A stretch of 64,000 nt of DNA from Marsupella aquatica (lineage: Eukaryota > Marchantiophyta). The DNA is taken from contig OZ316891.1 of NCBI GenBank assembly GCA_973895155.1, forward strand, positions 27,342,001 to 27,406,000, in the 5' to 3' direction. The stretch's first letter is position 1. Each line of letters starts with the position of its first letter. The notes beneath the pieces were generated by a model. The model was not told the DNA's origin, did no database searches, and saw only the letters and a program-made list of their open reading frames with translations. The position numbers and the translations under genes are program-made. Shown here piece by piece: positions 9,484 to 19,976 of this stretch.

Positions 9484-11047
9484 AACTGTCTCTGACAATG
9501 TAAAAGACTGAGGAAGCTTTGTCTGCCGATGTGCATCCCCCCTTTGTGGATCTAACTCCACTACTGCTCCTCGGGGCTCAAGAGCTTTGGCTACCCCATG
9601 TGTCAAAGCTACTGATGCATCAATATGTGCAGTGCCACACATGAATCCCATGGTGGCAAGGTCTCCATCAGCTCCATAAGATGTGGAAGGACCATGGGAT
9701 GTGGAAGGTCCATAGGATGTTAATGCCCCATCACCAGAAGTAGGTCTCACCTGGGAACTAGCCATGGCAGCTAGCTGTTGCTCCAATTGAGCAATCTTAG
9801 CATCCTTTGGATCTATGGTTACAGCAGGGGCAGCGTTACCTCCCTGTCTCCCTGCATGTGGCATGCCACGACCACGTCCACCGCCTCTACCTCCTCCTCT
9901 TCCCTGATCATGTGTACGGGATCCTCCTCTCCGTAACTCAGGATGGAGTGAGAAACACCTATCCTTGGTGTGTCCAGGAGCTCCACAATGATCACACTAT
10001 CGCTGATCAGGTGCTGATGCTCCCCCTGATCCTCTATGATCTGGGCAATATCTCTGTGCATGATCCCCACCATAGGTCCAACATCTTGATTGCTGTCCAG
10101 CATAAGAGGGCACAGGTCTCTGGCTGGTAGACTCTCGTGCAGTAGGCTTCTCCCTCTGGCTCTTCCGTGTCGTAGGCTGTGGTGTGGATGTGGATGCAAC
10201 CTTTGGTGCTTCCTTGGCAAATCCGGAAGTCACCACCTTCTCATTCACCATATTGAGCTCAATGCGCTCAGAAAGTGTAAAAACAACTGCTAATGTGGGA
10301 TCTGCATCCCTAAGCAGAGTGACATCTCTCACTTTGCGTTGCAATTCTCTGTCCAGAATTGCATACCAAAATTGGACTGCCTGAGCCTCTGTCACTCCCT
10401 TGGTGACAGTGATCAATCTGCGCATACGAGTGTATGCCTCACGTAGACTCTCTCCAGTCTTGCGCTGGAACTCCTGAAGACCCTTCAACTTATCAGTTCT
10501 TACACCCTGATAGCTTCAGTACCTCAAAGAATTCCACCACAGGGTTAAATGTTGGTGTAACTCCAATTCCTGTCACAATCACACCGGCAGGGGTAGCGGT
10601 GGATGCTGCTGGAGTGCTGCTAGAAGAAGCAGCAGCTATGGCAATGGGTTGGGCAGCCGCACTAGTGCCATAGGTGATGGACAAGTAATTAGGCGACCAA
10701 TGCTGCCTCCATGCCTCAATCTCAACCAAATGAGCCTTCCAAAACTCATGGTAGTCATCCATGGGTGGCCCCTCCAAATGCTGAAATAATCCCTTCCATG
10801 CCATGAAAGGGGTAAACAATGTGGCGTTACGCAATGTCTGCATATTGCACCACGTATCAAACTCCTGGATGAAGTCATCCAGATCAATCGTGCCAACTGC
10901 ACCAGAGTATCGTCGTGGGCCCTTTGTAGCCCCGTACATCTCGTCCATATCCCACAACAAAGGTGCAACCACCTGATGATGAGGAGAACTGGTCACTGAG
11001 TCCTCATCAGAATCACTGTCTGAAGCTGCACTACGGACTGCTACCAA
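9484..11047 (-). pseudogene. Gypsy gag region with two CCHC knuckles
   Basis: This is capsid-like sequence from about 11047 to 10493, then a 1-base insertion near 10490, then the nucleocapsid-like part in the main frame. A first knuckle (CWTYGGDHAQRYC, about 10105-10065) has Tyr (TAT) where the second Cys is expected. A second knuckle (CDHCGAPGHTKDRC) is intact and starts just after TAG 9997-9999. Gly/Arg-rich and Gln-rich segments and a short YGPSTS-type repeat follow before TAG 9481-9483. The codon at 11047 is TTG and the frame closes upstream at 11093 with no ATG, so the true start is lost. Gag would package the element RNA. Confidence 0.75.
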
Positions 11048-11092
11048 TGCCGCTGGCCGAAACTGTGCCCCACTCCGAGTGAAACCAGTCCG

Positions 11093-11640
11093 TCATCCAT
11101 CGGGTAATCCAGCAGCACCAGAAGAATCCGTGGTGACCAACCCTAACCTAATCTATGTGCTAACCCTAAGGGCAATCTATCCCTGTCAGCACCACAAGCA
11201 CTCACCATGGTGTGTTGGGCATCACTCCAACATCACCAGGAGAGAAATACACAGCACACTAGAATGTCCAGTTGCAAACCCGGATCACTCCTATGGAATC
11301 AAGCGCCCACACCGAACCAACATGGCGCATAAACAGGAAACAAGTGTGGAGAGGATCCAATCAACAAGAATAGTCAAACACTAACTCTCCACACCAAGAG
11401 TGATCACACATTGATCAAACAAATATTCATAATGTTCAATGAAAGGCCTTCATAATAGGCTTCATGATGTCCCAATGTTATAGATGAGAAACCATGCACA
11501 ATTGGTTCAATCTGTGTATTTAGATGAACTTAGAACTATCAAAAACCTCTAAAGAGCCTCTGATTTGGCCCGAAACAAGGCTCTAAGCAAACAAGAAAGT
11601 GTATAAAGCCCCCCGGCGCTTGAATCTAAACAACAAGTTG
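11093..11640. other. Presumed gypsy 5' leader, no gene seen
   Basis: This lies upstream (minus strand) of gag. I found neither a tRNA primer-binding site nor an LTR copy matching the 3' side. Confidence 0.35.
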
Positions 11641-11646
11641 TGAAAA

Positions 11647-11660
11647 CTTGTGTGTACACA
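11647..11660. repeat. Palindrome at the left edge of the 5S-like array
   Basis: TTGTGTGTACACAA (core TGTGTACACA) occurs here. A near-identical TTGTGTGTGTACACAA lies at about 11891-11906, on the other side of the 5S-like array. The pair may be the boundaries of one inserted unit. Confidence 0.4.
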
Positions 11661-11670
11661 AGGTGGGATG

Positions 11671-11870
11671 AGAACTTGTCAGTTAAGTGCTTGCGGTTGG
11701 GAATAGCCCTGGGATGGGTGACCTCCTCGTGCTCGACCTCGTGCCTCCCCTCGCACTCACGACCCGGAATAGCCCCGGGATGGGTGACCTCGACCTCGCG
11801 CTTGCTTGTGCTTGCGATGGGTGACTTTGCGCTCGCGGTTGGGAGCACTTTCGGGATGGGTGACCTCACG
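11671..11870 (+). repeat. 5S rRNA-like sequence with amplified box C motif
   Basis: From 11671 the plus strand reads AGAACTTGTCAGTTAAGTGC, then TTGCGGTTGG, then GGGATGGGTGACCTCCT at 11711-11727. This follows the order of the 5S rRNA internal promoter: box A (AGTTAAGCGTGCTTGG), the intermediate element, and box C (GGATGGGTGACCTCC). The box C core GATGGGTGACC/T recurs at about 11779, 11815 and 11853, with pieces of the intervening GAATAGCCC(T/C)GG and CTCGCGGTTGGGA also repeated. It is too diverged and too short for a working 5S gene. 5S-derived cores occur in SINE3 and in Cassandra-type TRIMs; either origin is possible. Confidence 0.65.
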
Positions 11871-12124
11871 CGTCGCCTTATGCGCGCACAGTTGTGTGTG
11901 TACACAAAACAGAAGTCGTCGGGCTCAAAAATGGCAACATTTGCCACTCAAAATCAGCGATTTTCTTCATAAAAACGGCAACCTCAATGGCTCTTGACCT
12001 CTGCAAACCTGTCGCGCACGGTTCTGGGACATTTCGTGAGCGTCCCTTGACAATAAAACACTGCGAGCACTCAAAATTCCAACAGATCTGTCCACAAAAC
12101 AACAGTGCGATACAAGTAGCAACC

Positions 12125-12215
12125 TTCGGCCATCTCTTTCCAGATCCAGATCTAGACTCCGACTCAATCCAGATCCAGATCTAGACCAAATCCAGATCCA
12201 ACAACGTTCAAGCTT
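12125..12215. repeat. Short AGATCC/AGATCTAGA minisatellite
   Basis: CCAGATCCAGATCTAGAC occurs twice, with a partial third copy (AAATCCAGATCC). It lies in non-coding sequence upstream of the gypsy gag. Confidence 0.55.
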
Positions 12216-12578
12216 GGCCAGAACCAGATCGAATAGCAATAGAGTACTCAAACAATAGAACCAACGATTCAAGAAACATGAATCCATGTCAAACACAAAT
12301 CCAATTGATTCGAGCTACCACAAACCGTCACCGTCAACGACAAACTCAGACTGAGCTTCTGTCCGCACAATAGAGTTTGAAGCTCACGATCTTTCAATAT
12401 AATCTCCATACAATTGGCACAATGATCCCGGTTAACAATACCCCATCGATCCCGCACCGATCCGATCACACACGTATGTCAGGCCAACGCACCTTGCACT
12501 ACTCAAGGAATCCACGTTACACAAGCGGAGCTCATAGCCACCAGAGCCACTCAAGTTCCTCTCTCTCCAAGGCTCAAC

Positions 12579-12636
12579 ATTGAAAGATGACCTTTCAATG
12601 CCTCACAAGTGAGAAGTACCCTCTCACACAAACCTG
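12579..12636. other. Two adjacent small hairpins
   Basis: CATTGAAAG / CTTTCAATG form a 9-bp stem with a 5-base loop. They are followed by CTCAC / GTGAG stems. The pair could be an RNA structure in a leader or LTR, or chance. Confidence 0.35.
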
Positions 12637-12639
12637 ACG

Positions 12640-15470
12640 AAACCTTATCGACTCATATAGCACACATACCAAACATACGGATCTAGATAGTACGATACAC
12701 TCTAACACTACCTAGAATGGTGTGACATAAGGCATATTCTTGATGGACATCGGGTCCTTATGTTGTAGCACTTGGAATTTGACAGCTTTTGAAGCAAAAT
12801 GCCTAGATGAAACTTTGTCCTTGGACCAAAAAGTGTCACCATGCAAGTTGGATGTTAGTCATGTACTTTATGTTTGGACTACTATCATACCTAAGTACAT
12901 ACTTGAGCGGCCTGGAGTAGTGGAGGGCCAAAACTTGCATGCGACATCAACAATGCCTAGATTTGCGTTCAATATGCTTGGACTTGCCTTACACTTGAAG
13001 TCCTATCCAAAGCCAAGCTTCCCACACCAAGGCTAGGTAAACACGGGGATACACAGATGGGCATAATTGTAAGTTGGCTCAAAAGACCAGAAGATACCAT
13101 TGTCGTCAATCCAAGGGCATGTCCACAAGCCCTTTGGGTGGGGGCAGCATGTAAAGGACCAAAGGTGGTCTTGGGATGGCCGGTATCCAGAAGAATAGAT
13201 GGTGGGGGTATGCTCACCTGCCATCAAGAGCAAGAGATTATGTTGAGATCTCATGGATTAGTGAGCCCATGAATGATTACGTAGAGATCATGACACGTGC
13301 TTGAGGGGAAGGAAGGGGCACCTGGTCTCGGGGGGTTGACTATAAAAAATCTTAGGAACCACGTGCGATCCAAAATTGGTATTTTTGGTAAAAATTAACT
13401 AAATTTCTAAAAAGGGTATGAGGCAAAAGAAGGTATTATAAACTCATGTTTATGGAATATTCTTTAATATATAATTTTTATAAAGTAAATAGGTTATTAA
13501 TATTGAAAATGGAGAATATTATTGGAATATTTTCTTTATTAAATAGGTCTATCTATATTAGGCTAGGATTGCACGTGGTACCCCAAAATATACACTTAGT
13601 TAACCCCATGAGCACCCGATTGGTTGGCTTCTTTGGTGAGCTGGAGAGATGTTTGGTCCACTGATTCAAAACTCACAATCAATAGTTGAACATTCTTGGA
13701 AACATTCTTAGACCTGCAGTTTGAGACACAATCATGAGTGATCTCTTGGAGCTTGCAGATCCTTTGCAAAGCTGAAAGCTAGGTCTATAAAGGTAATATG
13801 TTCCCTTGTGAATATCAGGCAAAATTGTATCAATTTGTGAAAACAAATGGTAGTATGTGAGGGTTACTCCATAGTATACGTGATAAACATCAGTATGTGT
13901 AAAAGAGAATCTCTTCTTCGAGCATCTGTGCCAAGTCTACATCTAATCCTCTCCATTGTATTTGTTGGGTGAGAGTCACTCTACCCTTCAAGTTCCCATG
14001 GCCCAACTCTGAATGCAAAATTCTTCTATTTGCAATATCATTCTATATTAAAATGTTGAGAATAAAAGTGATCCATTATTATTTTCCAAAATCCTTCAAA
14101 TATTAATTAGCAAATCATGCATGTGTCTAAGACTATGGAGCAAAGTCTAAGCGGCCCGACCACTAACTTGGAACCTCGCAGGTTATCCTCTATGACAGAT
14201 CCCTTGTTTTCACTTTCTACTATAGGGATTGGGGGTAAGAGACACATGGAAATTGGTCCATATATAGGTATTATGGACATAGGTCCATAATAACGGTTGC
14301 CTAGAGCTGCGTTATCCTATACTTAGCTCCGCCTCAGGCAGGCTCACTACTCTTCACTCAGTTGCAACAGTTTACGGGTCTTTGTTCAACCAGAATTACT
14401 CTGTTACAGGGAAAAGGACACATTTAATATATACAATTCTAATTGACTCACGTCTTTGGACTGCGATACTACACTTATGGTTTTGAAGGGTGGTTAAACC
14501 ACAACTACAGGTACAAAAGACATTTTCGTGCAATTGACGAAGAGGGAGCACAATGGCCAGTCGGCGTACATGGGATGGGCCAAAAAACAAAATTCTTTCT
14601 ATTTTGATTTTCCAAAAAAATTATTCATTTTTTAAAAGGGAGGAAAACCCCACATAGATCTTGTTGAGATCTATCCTTTGAGCCTTATATGGCCTTCTGA
14701 AGTGGATGGATGAGATTGCTAGATGCAAATTAGAATGGATGGCCAAGATATCACGAATTTGAGTTTGAATGGACAGCCAGGATCTCAAAAATTTGAAATC
14801 CACCAATTGAGGGGATTGGTTTTTCTTTTTTCTCACTTAATATTCTAGAAGTTTGCCTGAAATTCTTTGTACCCCTAGATCTCGGAGAGGCCTTTCTCTT
14901 GAGCCCTAGATCGCATTGGACGGTGGGCTAATGGCGTAGGGGCAAGTGCAGATCTGGCAATTGTTGTGAGGCACAAAGAGCATCTCGTGTTCTTCGAGTG
15001 AGGAATCAAATTTGAATGAGCGTTGGTGGAGTACTTGAATGTGCTTTAAGGTGGGCACAAGATTCATTCCCATGTAATTATAAATTTTATATTTCATAAT
15101 AAATTATTTAAGAGTGAGTTTAAAGCCCGGTCCACCTTGCATCCTAAGCTTGGATGGACAAGATAAACCCCCATTGATTGGGCTCAAATATAGGAATACT
15201 TTCATATAGTGTTCATCTCCATTCTGTCCAAAGTATGACTGGTAAACTGCCACCTGACCTGTGACAAAAAGTTCCATTTGATTCTCTTGGTCACGAGCCC
15301 TTCCAATCGGTCAATCCATCCAACTTCCTTTGAGCTTACTTCTTGCTTGTAAGCTCTGTGTCTCCTATGAAAGGTGAGAGCTCTTCCACTTCTTCCGCTT
15401 TGCTTTACTGTTTAATGCGTGGTTTTTTCCAAGTTTGCTAATAGGGAGGCTCATAACTAATTTTATCCTG
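12640..15470. other. AT-rich sequence, no gene seen apart from one dispersed repeat
   Basis: ORFs are short and without domain signatures. The dispersed 141-bp repeat at 13331-13471 is the only structure I can support. Confidence 0.5.
13331..13471 (+). repeat. Dispersed 141-bp repeat, copy 1
   Basis: It starts GGGGGTTGACTATAAAAAAT and ends ATATTCTTTAATATA. The second copy is at 24907-25047 in the same orientation with about 15-20 differences. It is AT-rich and has no coding potential. It may be a short transposon-derived element. Confidence 0.75.
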
Positions 15471-15690
15471 GGCCCATGAGGGAAAGTACACTAGTCTGTA
15501 AAAGATATGGTCCATCCAGGGTTTGTCATTGAGCAATTTCAATAGGGGTGTCAAAGTTCTCCCATAAGCGAAGTCGGCCGGCCCACATGGGAAAGTACAC
15601 TAGTCGGTAAAAAGATATGGTCCATCCAGGGTTTGTTGTAAAGCAATTTCAATAGTGGTGTCAAAGTTCTCCTCTAAGCAAAGTAGTCCT
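15470..15690. repeat. Tandem duplication, 109-bp period
   Basis: GGGAAAGTACACTAGTC begins at 15480 and again at 15589. The copies share the AGATATGGTCCATCCAGGG and GTGTCAAAGTTCTCC segments. Non-coding. Confidence 0.8.
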
Positions 15691-15743
15691 TATTTTTTTA
15701 ACCTACCACCGTTATGGGGTACATAATTGGTAGCCCATAGCAA

Positions 15744-15760
15744 AAGTCGACCTTGTTTTT
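15744..15760. repeat. LINE target-site duplication, left copy (17 bp)
   Basis: AAGTCGACCTTGTTTTT is identical to the copy at 23584-23600. The two copies bracket the L1-type element. Read on the element strand, the T-run becomes the A-rich primer site expected for target-primed reverse transcription. Confidence 0.85.
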
Positions 15761-16020
15761 CCTTTAAACATTTTCGCTTTTGATTTTATAAAATTCGGCC
15801 ACGAAAACCCCATGGCAGAGGAAACCAGAAGGCACAACCCAGAGACCAGCACGAGATAACCAGCCAACCAGAACAGAGTCATGACAAGTATACGATGATC
15901 ACCCATTTACCAACATTCATACATCAAAAGCACCCAGCCTACTCCTTGCTGCCTCAATCCTTTAAGCGTCCCCCTAACAGAACCAAAATCATATCTACCC
16001 CATTGAAAGCCACAGCAGTG

Positions 16021-19000
16021 CTAACCGGATGAAATCCAACAATCACTACGTTGCATCCATACTATCCTCTCCCTATTTATAACTTCTTTCACTCTCAGCA
16101 GTCTGGTCCGTCTATTACACATAGGTAGAGTCAGCCCTACCGCAGCCACATGATCTGCTGCCTCAGATAAAATAAACCTAATATCAAATTTGCGTACTCC
16201 ATTGTTCTGGAACATGTGCTCATTGCGACCCAACCAAAGTGCCCACAAAATCTGGTATAATACAAACAGCTTGATTATCTTCAGATGCTCTTTACCAAGA
16301 GCCGAGTCAATCATCCCAATCAGCCCTGCATTAAAGTCTACAAAGATGCCTCCCAGGCACTGAACACAAAGGCGCCAACATTTCTGTGCGTGCAGACACC
16401 TGATGAACAGGTGAGGAATGGATTCAGAGATTTCAGGGCACAGCTTGCACACTCCGTTGCCCTTGCCAATCCTCGCTGCCCTCACCCCAGTGAAAAGCCC
16501 CGACGCCACAATCCGCCAGAGAAATGTCTTGGCACGCATTGATAGGTCAGAGCCCCATAACCCTGCCCATCCAGCACTCCATTCATCCTCTGTCCAATCC
16601 CCCACGTTCTGTTCAGACTCTCTGAATCACCCACCTCAGGCCTGAGAAGCCTGTATGCTCTTTTATTTGAAATTTTGAATGTTCTCAGTGGTGTTGCATT
16701 GTCTGTCCAGCACCAGCAGCTAGGTCCAGGTTCAAATCCCCATACGCATAGTGAAATACTCGTCAGCATTGTCATAAATCTCTGACCCAATGTTATATGA
16801 TCACCAGTAAAGCCCCGTAGATGTGCCCATCTCTCAGTCATCCCTCTCCATCCGTTCTCATCCTCCGACCAAAGATCCTGGATTCTTCTGAGACCTAATC
16901 TGCCACAAAGTACCGTCACCGCTGTCATCTCTTCTCCGCTCCACGACTGAGATCCCTTGGTGCAGCGAAGCAAATCCCCAATAGACCATCTCCCAGGTAC
17001 CGTGTCAATGGGACAGAAAATCAGATGTGCTCTCAACAACTCCCAGGCTTTCCAGAGTCCTCCTGTATACGCCAGTCCATGCCATGCTCCTGGGCAGCAA
17101 AGCAGCAACTTGTCGCGAAAGGTGTAACCATTTCTTCTCAACACTTTATAACTGGCCCATCCAATAAGGTTCAGGTTTTTAGCAAACATCCTGGCCCATT
17201 CTGAGTCGGGGTGGTCAATAGCCCCAGTAAACCACTTTGAAAGTAGTGCATCCGAGTGGCTACGGAAGTCCTTGAAACCTAATCCCCCGTCCACCTTGGG
17301 TCTAGAAATCCAAACCCAGGAGACCAGTGGCACTCTTCTCCCCCCTTCATTGTTATGCCCCCACAAAAAGTCCCTACACAAGGCTGTCAGCTTCCGTGCC
17401 AGGCTCGTTGATGCTTTCATAAACATAGTATGGTAAATTGGTATAGCAAGTAAGATATGCCTAACCAGAAGCGAACGTCCCGTGAATGTAAGCATCTTGT
17501 TTGACCAAGAAGAGAGTCTCTTCCCAATCTTATCCAGACAAAAGTTGTGTAGCTATTCTGTCTTCAAGTCCACACCCAATGGTGCCCCAAGGTACTTTTG
17601 AAGCTCCCCTGGAGCACTGATCACACACCCTGTGTCTCTCAGCCACACCGGAATAATCAACATTGCCAGCGGTATCACAATTGATTTACGCAGATTAAGC
17701 CGAGCACCAGTGGCCCCCTCATAGCACTGAATCACCTTCGTTACACGCTGAAAACTTCTCTCAGTTGCAGGGATAAACATCCCCATGTCATCCGCAAAGA
17801 ATCTATAGCAAATGGTAAGTTGCCTGGAGACTTGAATTCCATCTAACCTACCTGCCTTAATCTCAGCATCCATAAAGTCCATTAAGGGTTGCGTTGAAAT
17901 GACAAACAGAAGTGGTGAGAGAGGGCAACCCTGCCGAAACCCTCGGTGCAGGTTAATTTCTGCGGAAATCATCCCATTCATGTAGACCCTCGAGGATGCC
18001 TGCATCAGTAGCGCTTGCACCAGTCTGATGAATTGTCCACTTATTCCTAGCAGATGCATGGTTTCCCATATGTAGCTTTGATCCACCTTGTCGAAAGCCT
18101 TCTCGAAGTCCAGCTTAAGGAAAAGCGCTTCAACTCGCCGGTTCTTCGTCCAGTCAAACATAAGCCATGCCAAGGAGATGTTTTCAAGTATATTTCTTCC
18201 TGGAATGAATCCGGTTTGTTGCGGGCTGATGAGTCGTGGTAAGATCCGTATTAGCCTAAGTGCCAGGATTTTGGCAATTAGCTTATATATTGTGTTCAGC
18301 ATTGTAAGTGGTCTCGATCCAATCCCTCAGAAATCTCTTGTCAGGCTTCTTTGGGATAAATTTGATCATTCCTTCTTTGAGCCCCGCTGCCAGGTTACCT
18401 GTCAACCAAAATTCCTGCACCATTGCTACCAGGTCATCCTGCGTAAACTCCCAACATGCCTGGTATACTTCCACCGTGATCCCATCCGGTCCAGGAGCCT
18501 TATCCTTAGGCAGCATCCACATTACTTATTTTATTTCCTTGTTTGATGGCAGCCCTTCCAGCATAGTAATCTCTGCTATCCTAAGAGCACACCTCGTGTG
18601 TGCCAAAAGCTTCCCTCTTTCGTTCAGCATCTCCGCCCTCTCTCCACTGGTTGGCGCCATTGGTGCATAAAGTTCCCGACACGTCTTCTCAACTTCCCTC
18701 AAGATCATCACCGGGTCAGTGATCACTTCTCCTCCTTCTAGCGTTAAGCTCTTCATTGCCTCCCTCTCACGTTTAGCCTTAACAGTGGCAAAGTAAAAGC
18801 GTGATGGCTCCTCTCCCTCGCCTAACCACTTAATCCTAGCTAGCCTTCTTCCTCTGTGTGCCTCTTCTAGTTCGGTAGCATGTAACTGATCTTCCGTATC
18901 AATGTAGTCTCTCAGCTCTTCATCCGTATATTCATCCAGTATTGCCGTTTTCAACACTCTTAGTTGATTACGCAGTAATAGCAGTTCTTCCTCCCTCTTC

Positions 19001-19920
19001 TTGGGTGACCCTTGTCTCTCAATATATATCTGCCTCATATTCCAGCTAGCCATGTCAAATGCGCGTATGGGTTCAGTGCAGTCCCCTTTTCCCTCAATCC
19101 ATGTTGCCTTTAGGATCTCCACCATACCTTCCATCCCGACAACAGCTGGGTTGGCCTTGAACAAGGCCCGCCGCATCCCGATGGATCCAACAGTCCGCTC
19201 TTCCATCATTCGTATACAGAGAGCAATTGGGTCATGATCAGAAAGTGCTGAACCCCCGTCATGCTCCAAATCCAACAGTTCGTGGATCCACCCACCGTTA
19301 TTGCTAAAGTAGAACCGATCAAGCCGCGATTGTACCATAATTCCATTCCTATTCCTTCGCCAGGTGAATCGTGCCCCCCGCGCCTCCCCCTTTATAAGCC
19401 AAGCATCCACCAGATTCAGCCGAACCTTCAGGAAACGCCAAAACTCCGCTTCTCTACCCTTGATCAGAGGTGAATTGCCAGTCGAATCTTCCCTGAGCTC
19501 TGTCATATTGAAATTGCCACATATCAACCAGTTGGTTTGCGGTAGCTGCTCCTTAAGTTCATGCCACAATGTAGCCCTTTGGCGTGAAGAGTTCGATGCA
19601 TACACACTCAAAATTCCAAAAGTGCAATTCTCATACTCTACCAGCACCCATACTGCTCTTCCTAGTTCAACAGTTCCTGACGAAATCAACCTGAGAGCCG
19701 GGTGGATGAGTAAGGCGGTTCCCCCCCTGCCCTCGTCTGGTGCCAAAGTGAAGCTCAGATATGAAGGCATAATGACTCGTAGTGCCATATCGAGCCGGAA
19801 CTGATTCGCCTTGATTTCTTGTAGTGCAATGATTTCTATCCGCTCCTTCCTTGATGCTAGCCAATTCTTCACAGCGTTCTTCCTGTTGGGCTCACATAGC
19901 CCACAAACATTCCACGACAC
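16021..19920 (-). pseudogene. LINE ORF2: endonuclease, reverse transcriptase, zinc-binding tail
   Basis: The endonuclease (19920-18526) shows ALQEIKA and the SDHDPIAL box, but the usual GDFN block reads GNFN. After TAA 18526-18528 the frame continues with the linker and early RT (KDKAPGPDGI, 18525-18283). A 1-base shift near 18300 leads to the main RT (18302-17556; FIPGRNI, LDFEKAFDKVD, GCPLSPLLF, FADDMGMF). TAG 17553-17555 then interrupts the frame, which runs on to 16482. A further shift near 16600, beside a G run, leads to the zinc-binding tail (TFLWRIVASG; CKLCPE...HLFIRC) ending at 16021. The first codon at 19920 is GTG. The domains fit the plant L1 clade. Confidence 0.88.
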
Positions 19921-19976
19921 AACTCTCAGGATACCTGCCCCTTATCTCCTCCTCTCTCTTCCCACGTTGGTAGCCG

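Larger units (their letters stand above)
3923..11092 (-). mobile_element. Ty3/gypsy LTR retrotransposon carrying a DNA methyltransferase
   Basis: On the minus strand the coding order is gag (two CCHC-type knuckles), aspartic protease, C5-cytosine methyltransferase, reverse transcriptase, RNase H, integrase. Integrase placed last is the Ty3/gypsy order. Gag knuckles through reverse transcriptase and RNase H (10488 to 5764) occupy one frame broken only by TAG stops. A 1-base shift near 10490 and further small shifts near 5760, 5445, 5185 and 4775 break the ends. After the integrase a polypurine run (GGGGGCG, 3931-3937) is followed by TGTGGGTTTTGG from 3928 downward, a plausible polypurine tract and 3' LTR start. 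I could not find a matching 5' LTR copy, so the outer limits are approximate and the LTR continues below 3923. Confidence 0.85.

Noticed and set aside
6127-9999. Reassigned TAG codon in this genome
   Set aside because: RPL4 and MET1 both end in TAG at the conserved C-terminus of their families, so TAG is a normal stop here.
9819-10220. Extra ORF opposite or overlapping gag
   Set aside because: It is His/Arg-rich only because it is an alternative frame of the gag knuckle region, and it has no domain.
3770-11515. LTR pair suggested by TTGAACCAAT (about 3772) and ATTGGTTCAA (about 11502)
   Set aside because: The match is only 10 bp and in inverted orientation, so it does not support two LTR copies.
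11671-11735. A functional 5S rRNA gene
   Set aside because: Only the internal control region is similar. The first third and the 3' end of 5S rRNA are missing, and box A and box C are diverged.
16728-16742. tRNA B-box-like GGTTCAAATCCCC
   Set aside because: It lies inside LINE ORF2 coding sequence and has no matching A-box or acceptor stem.
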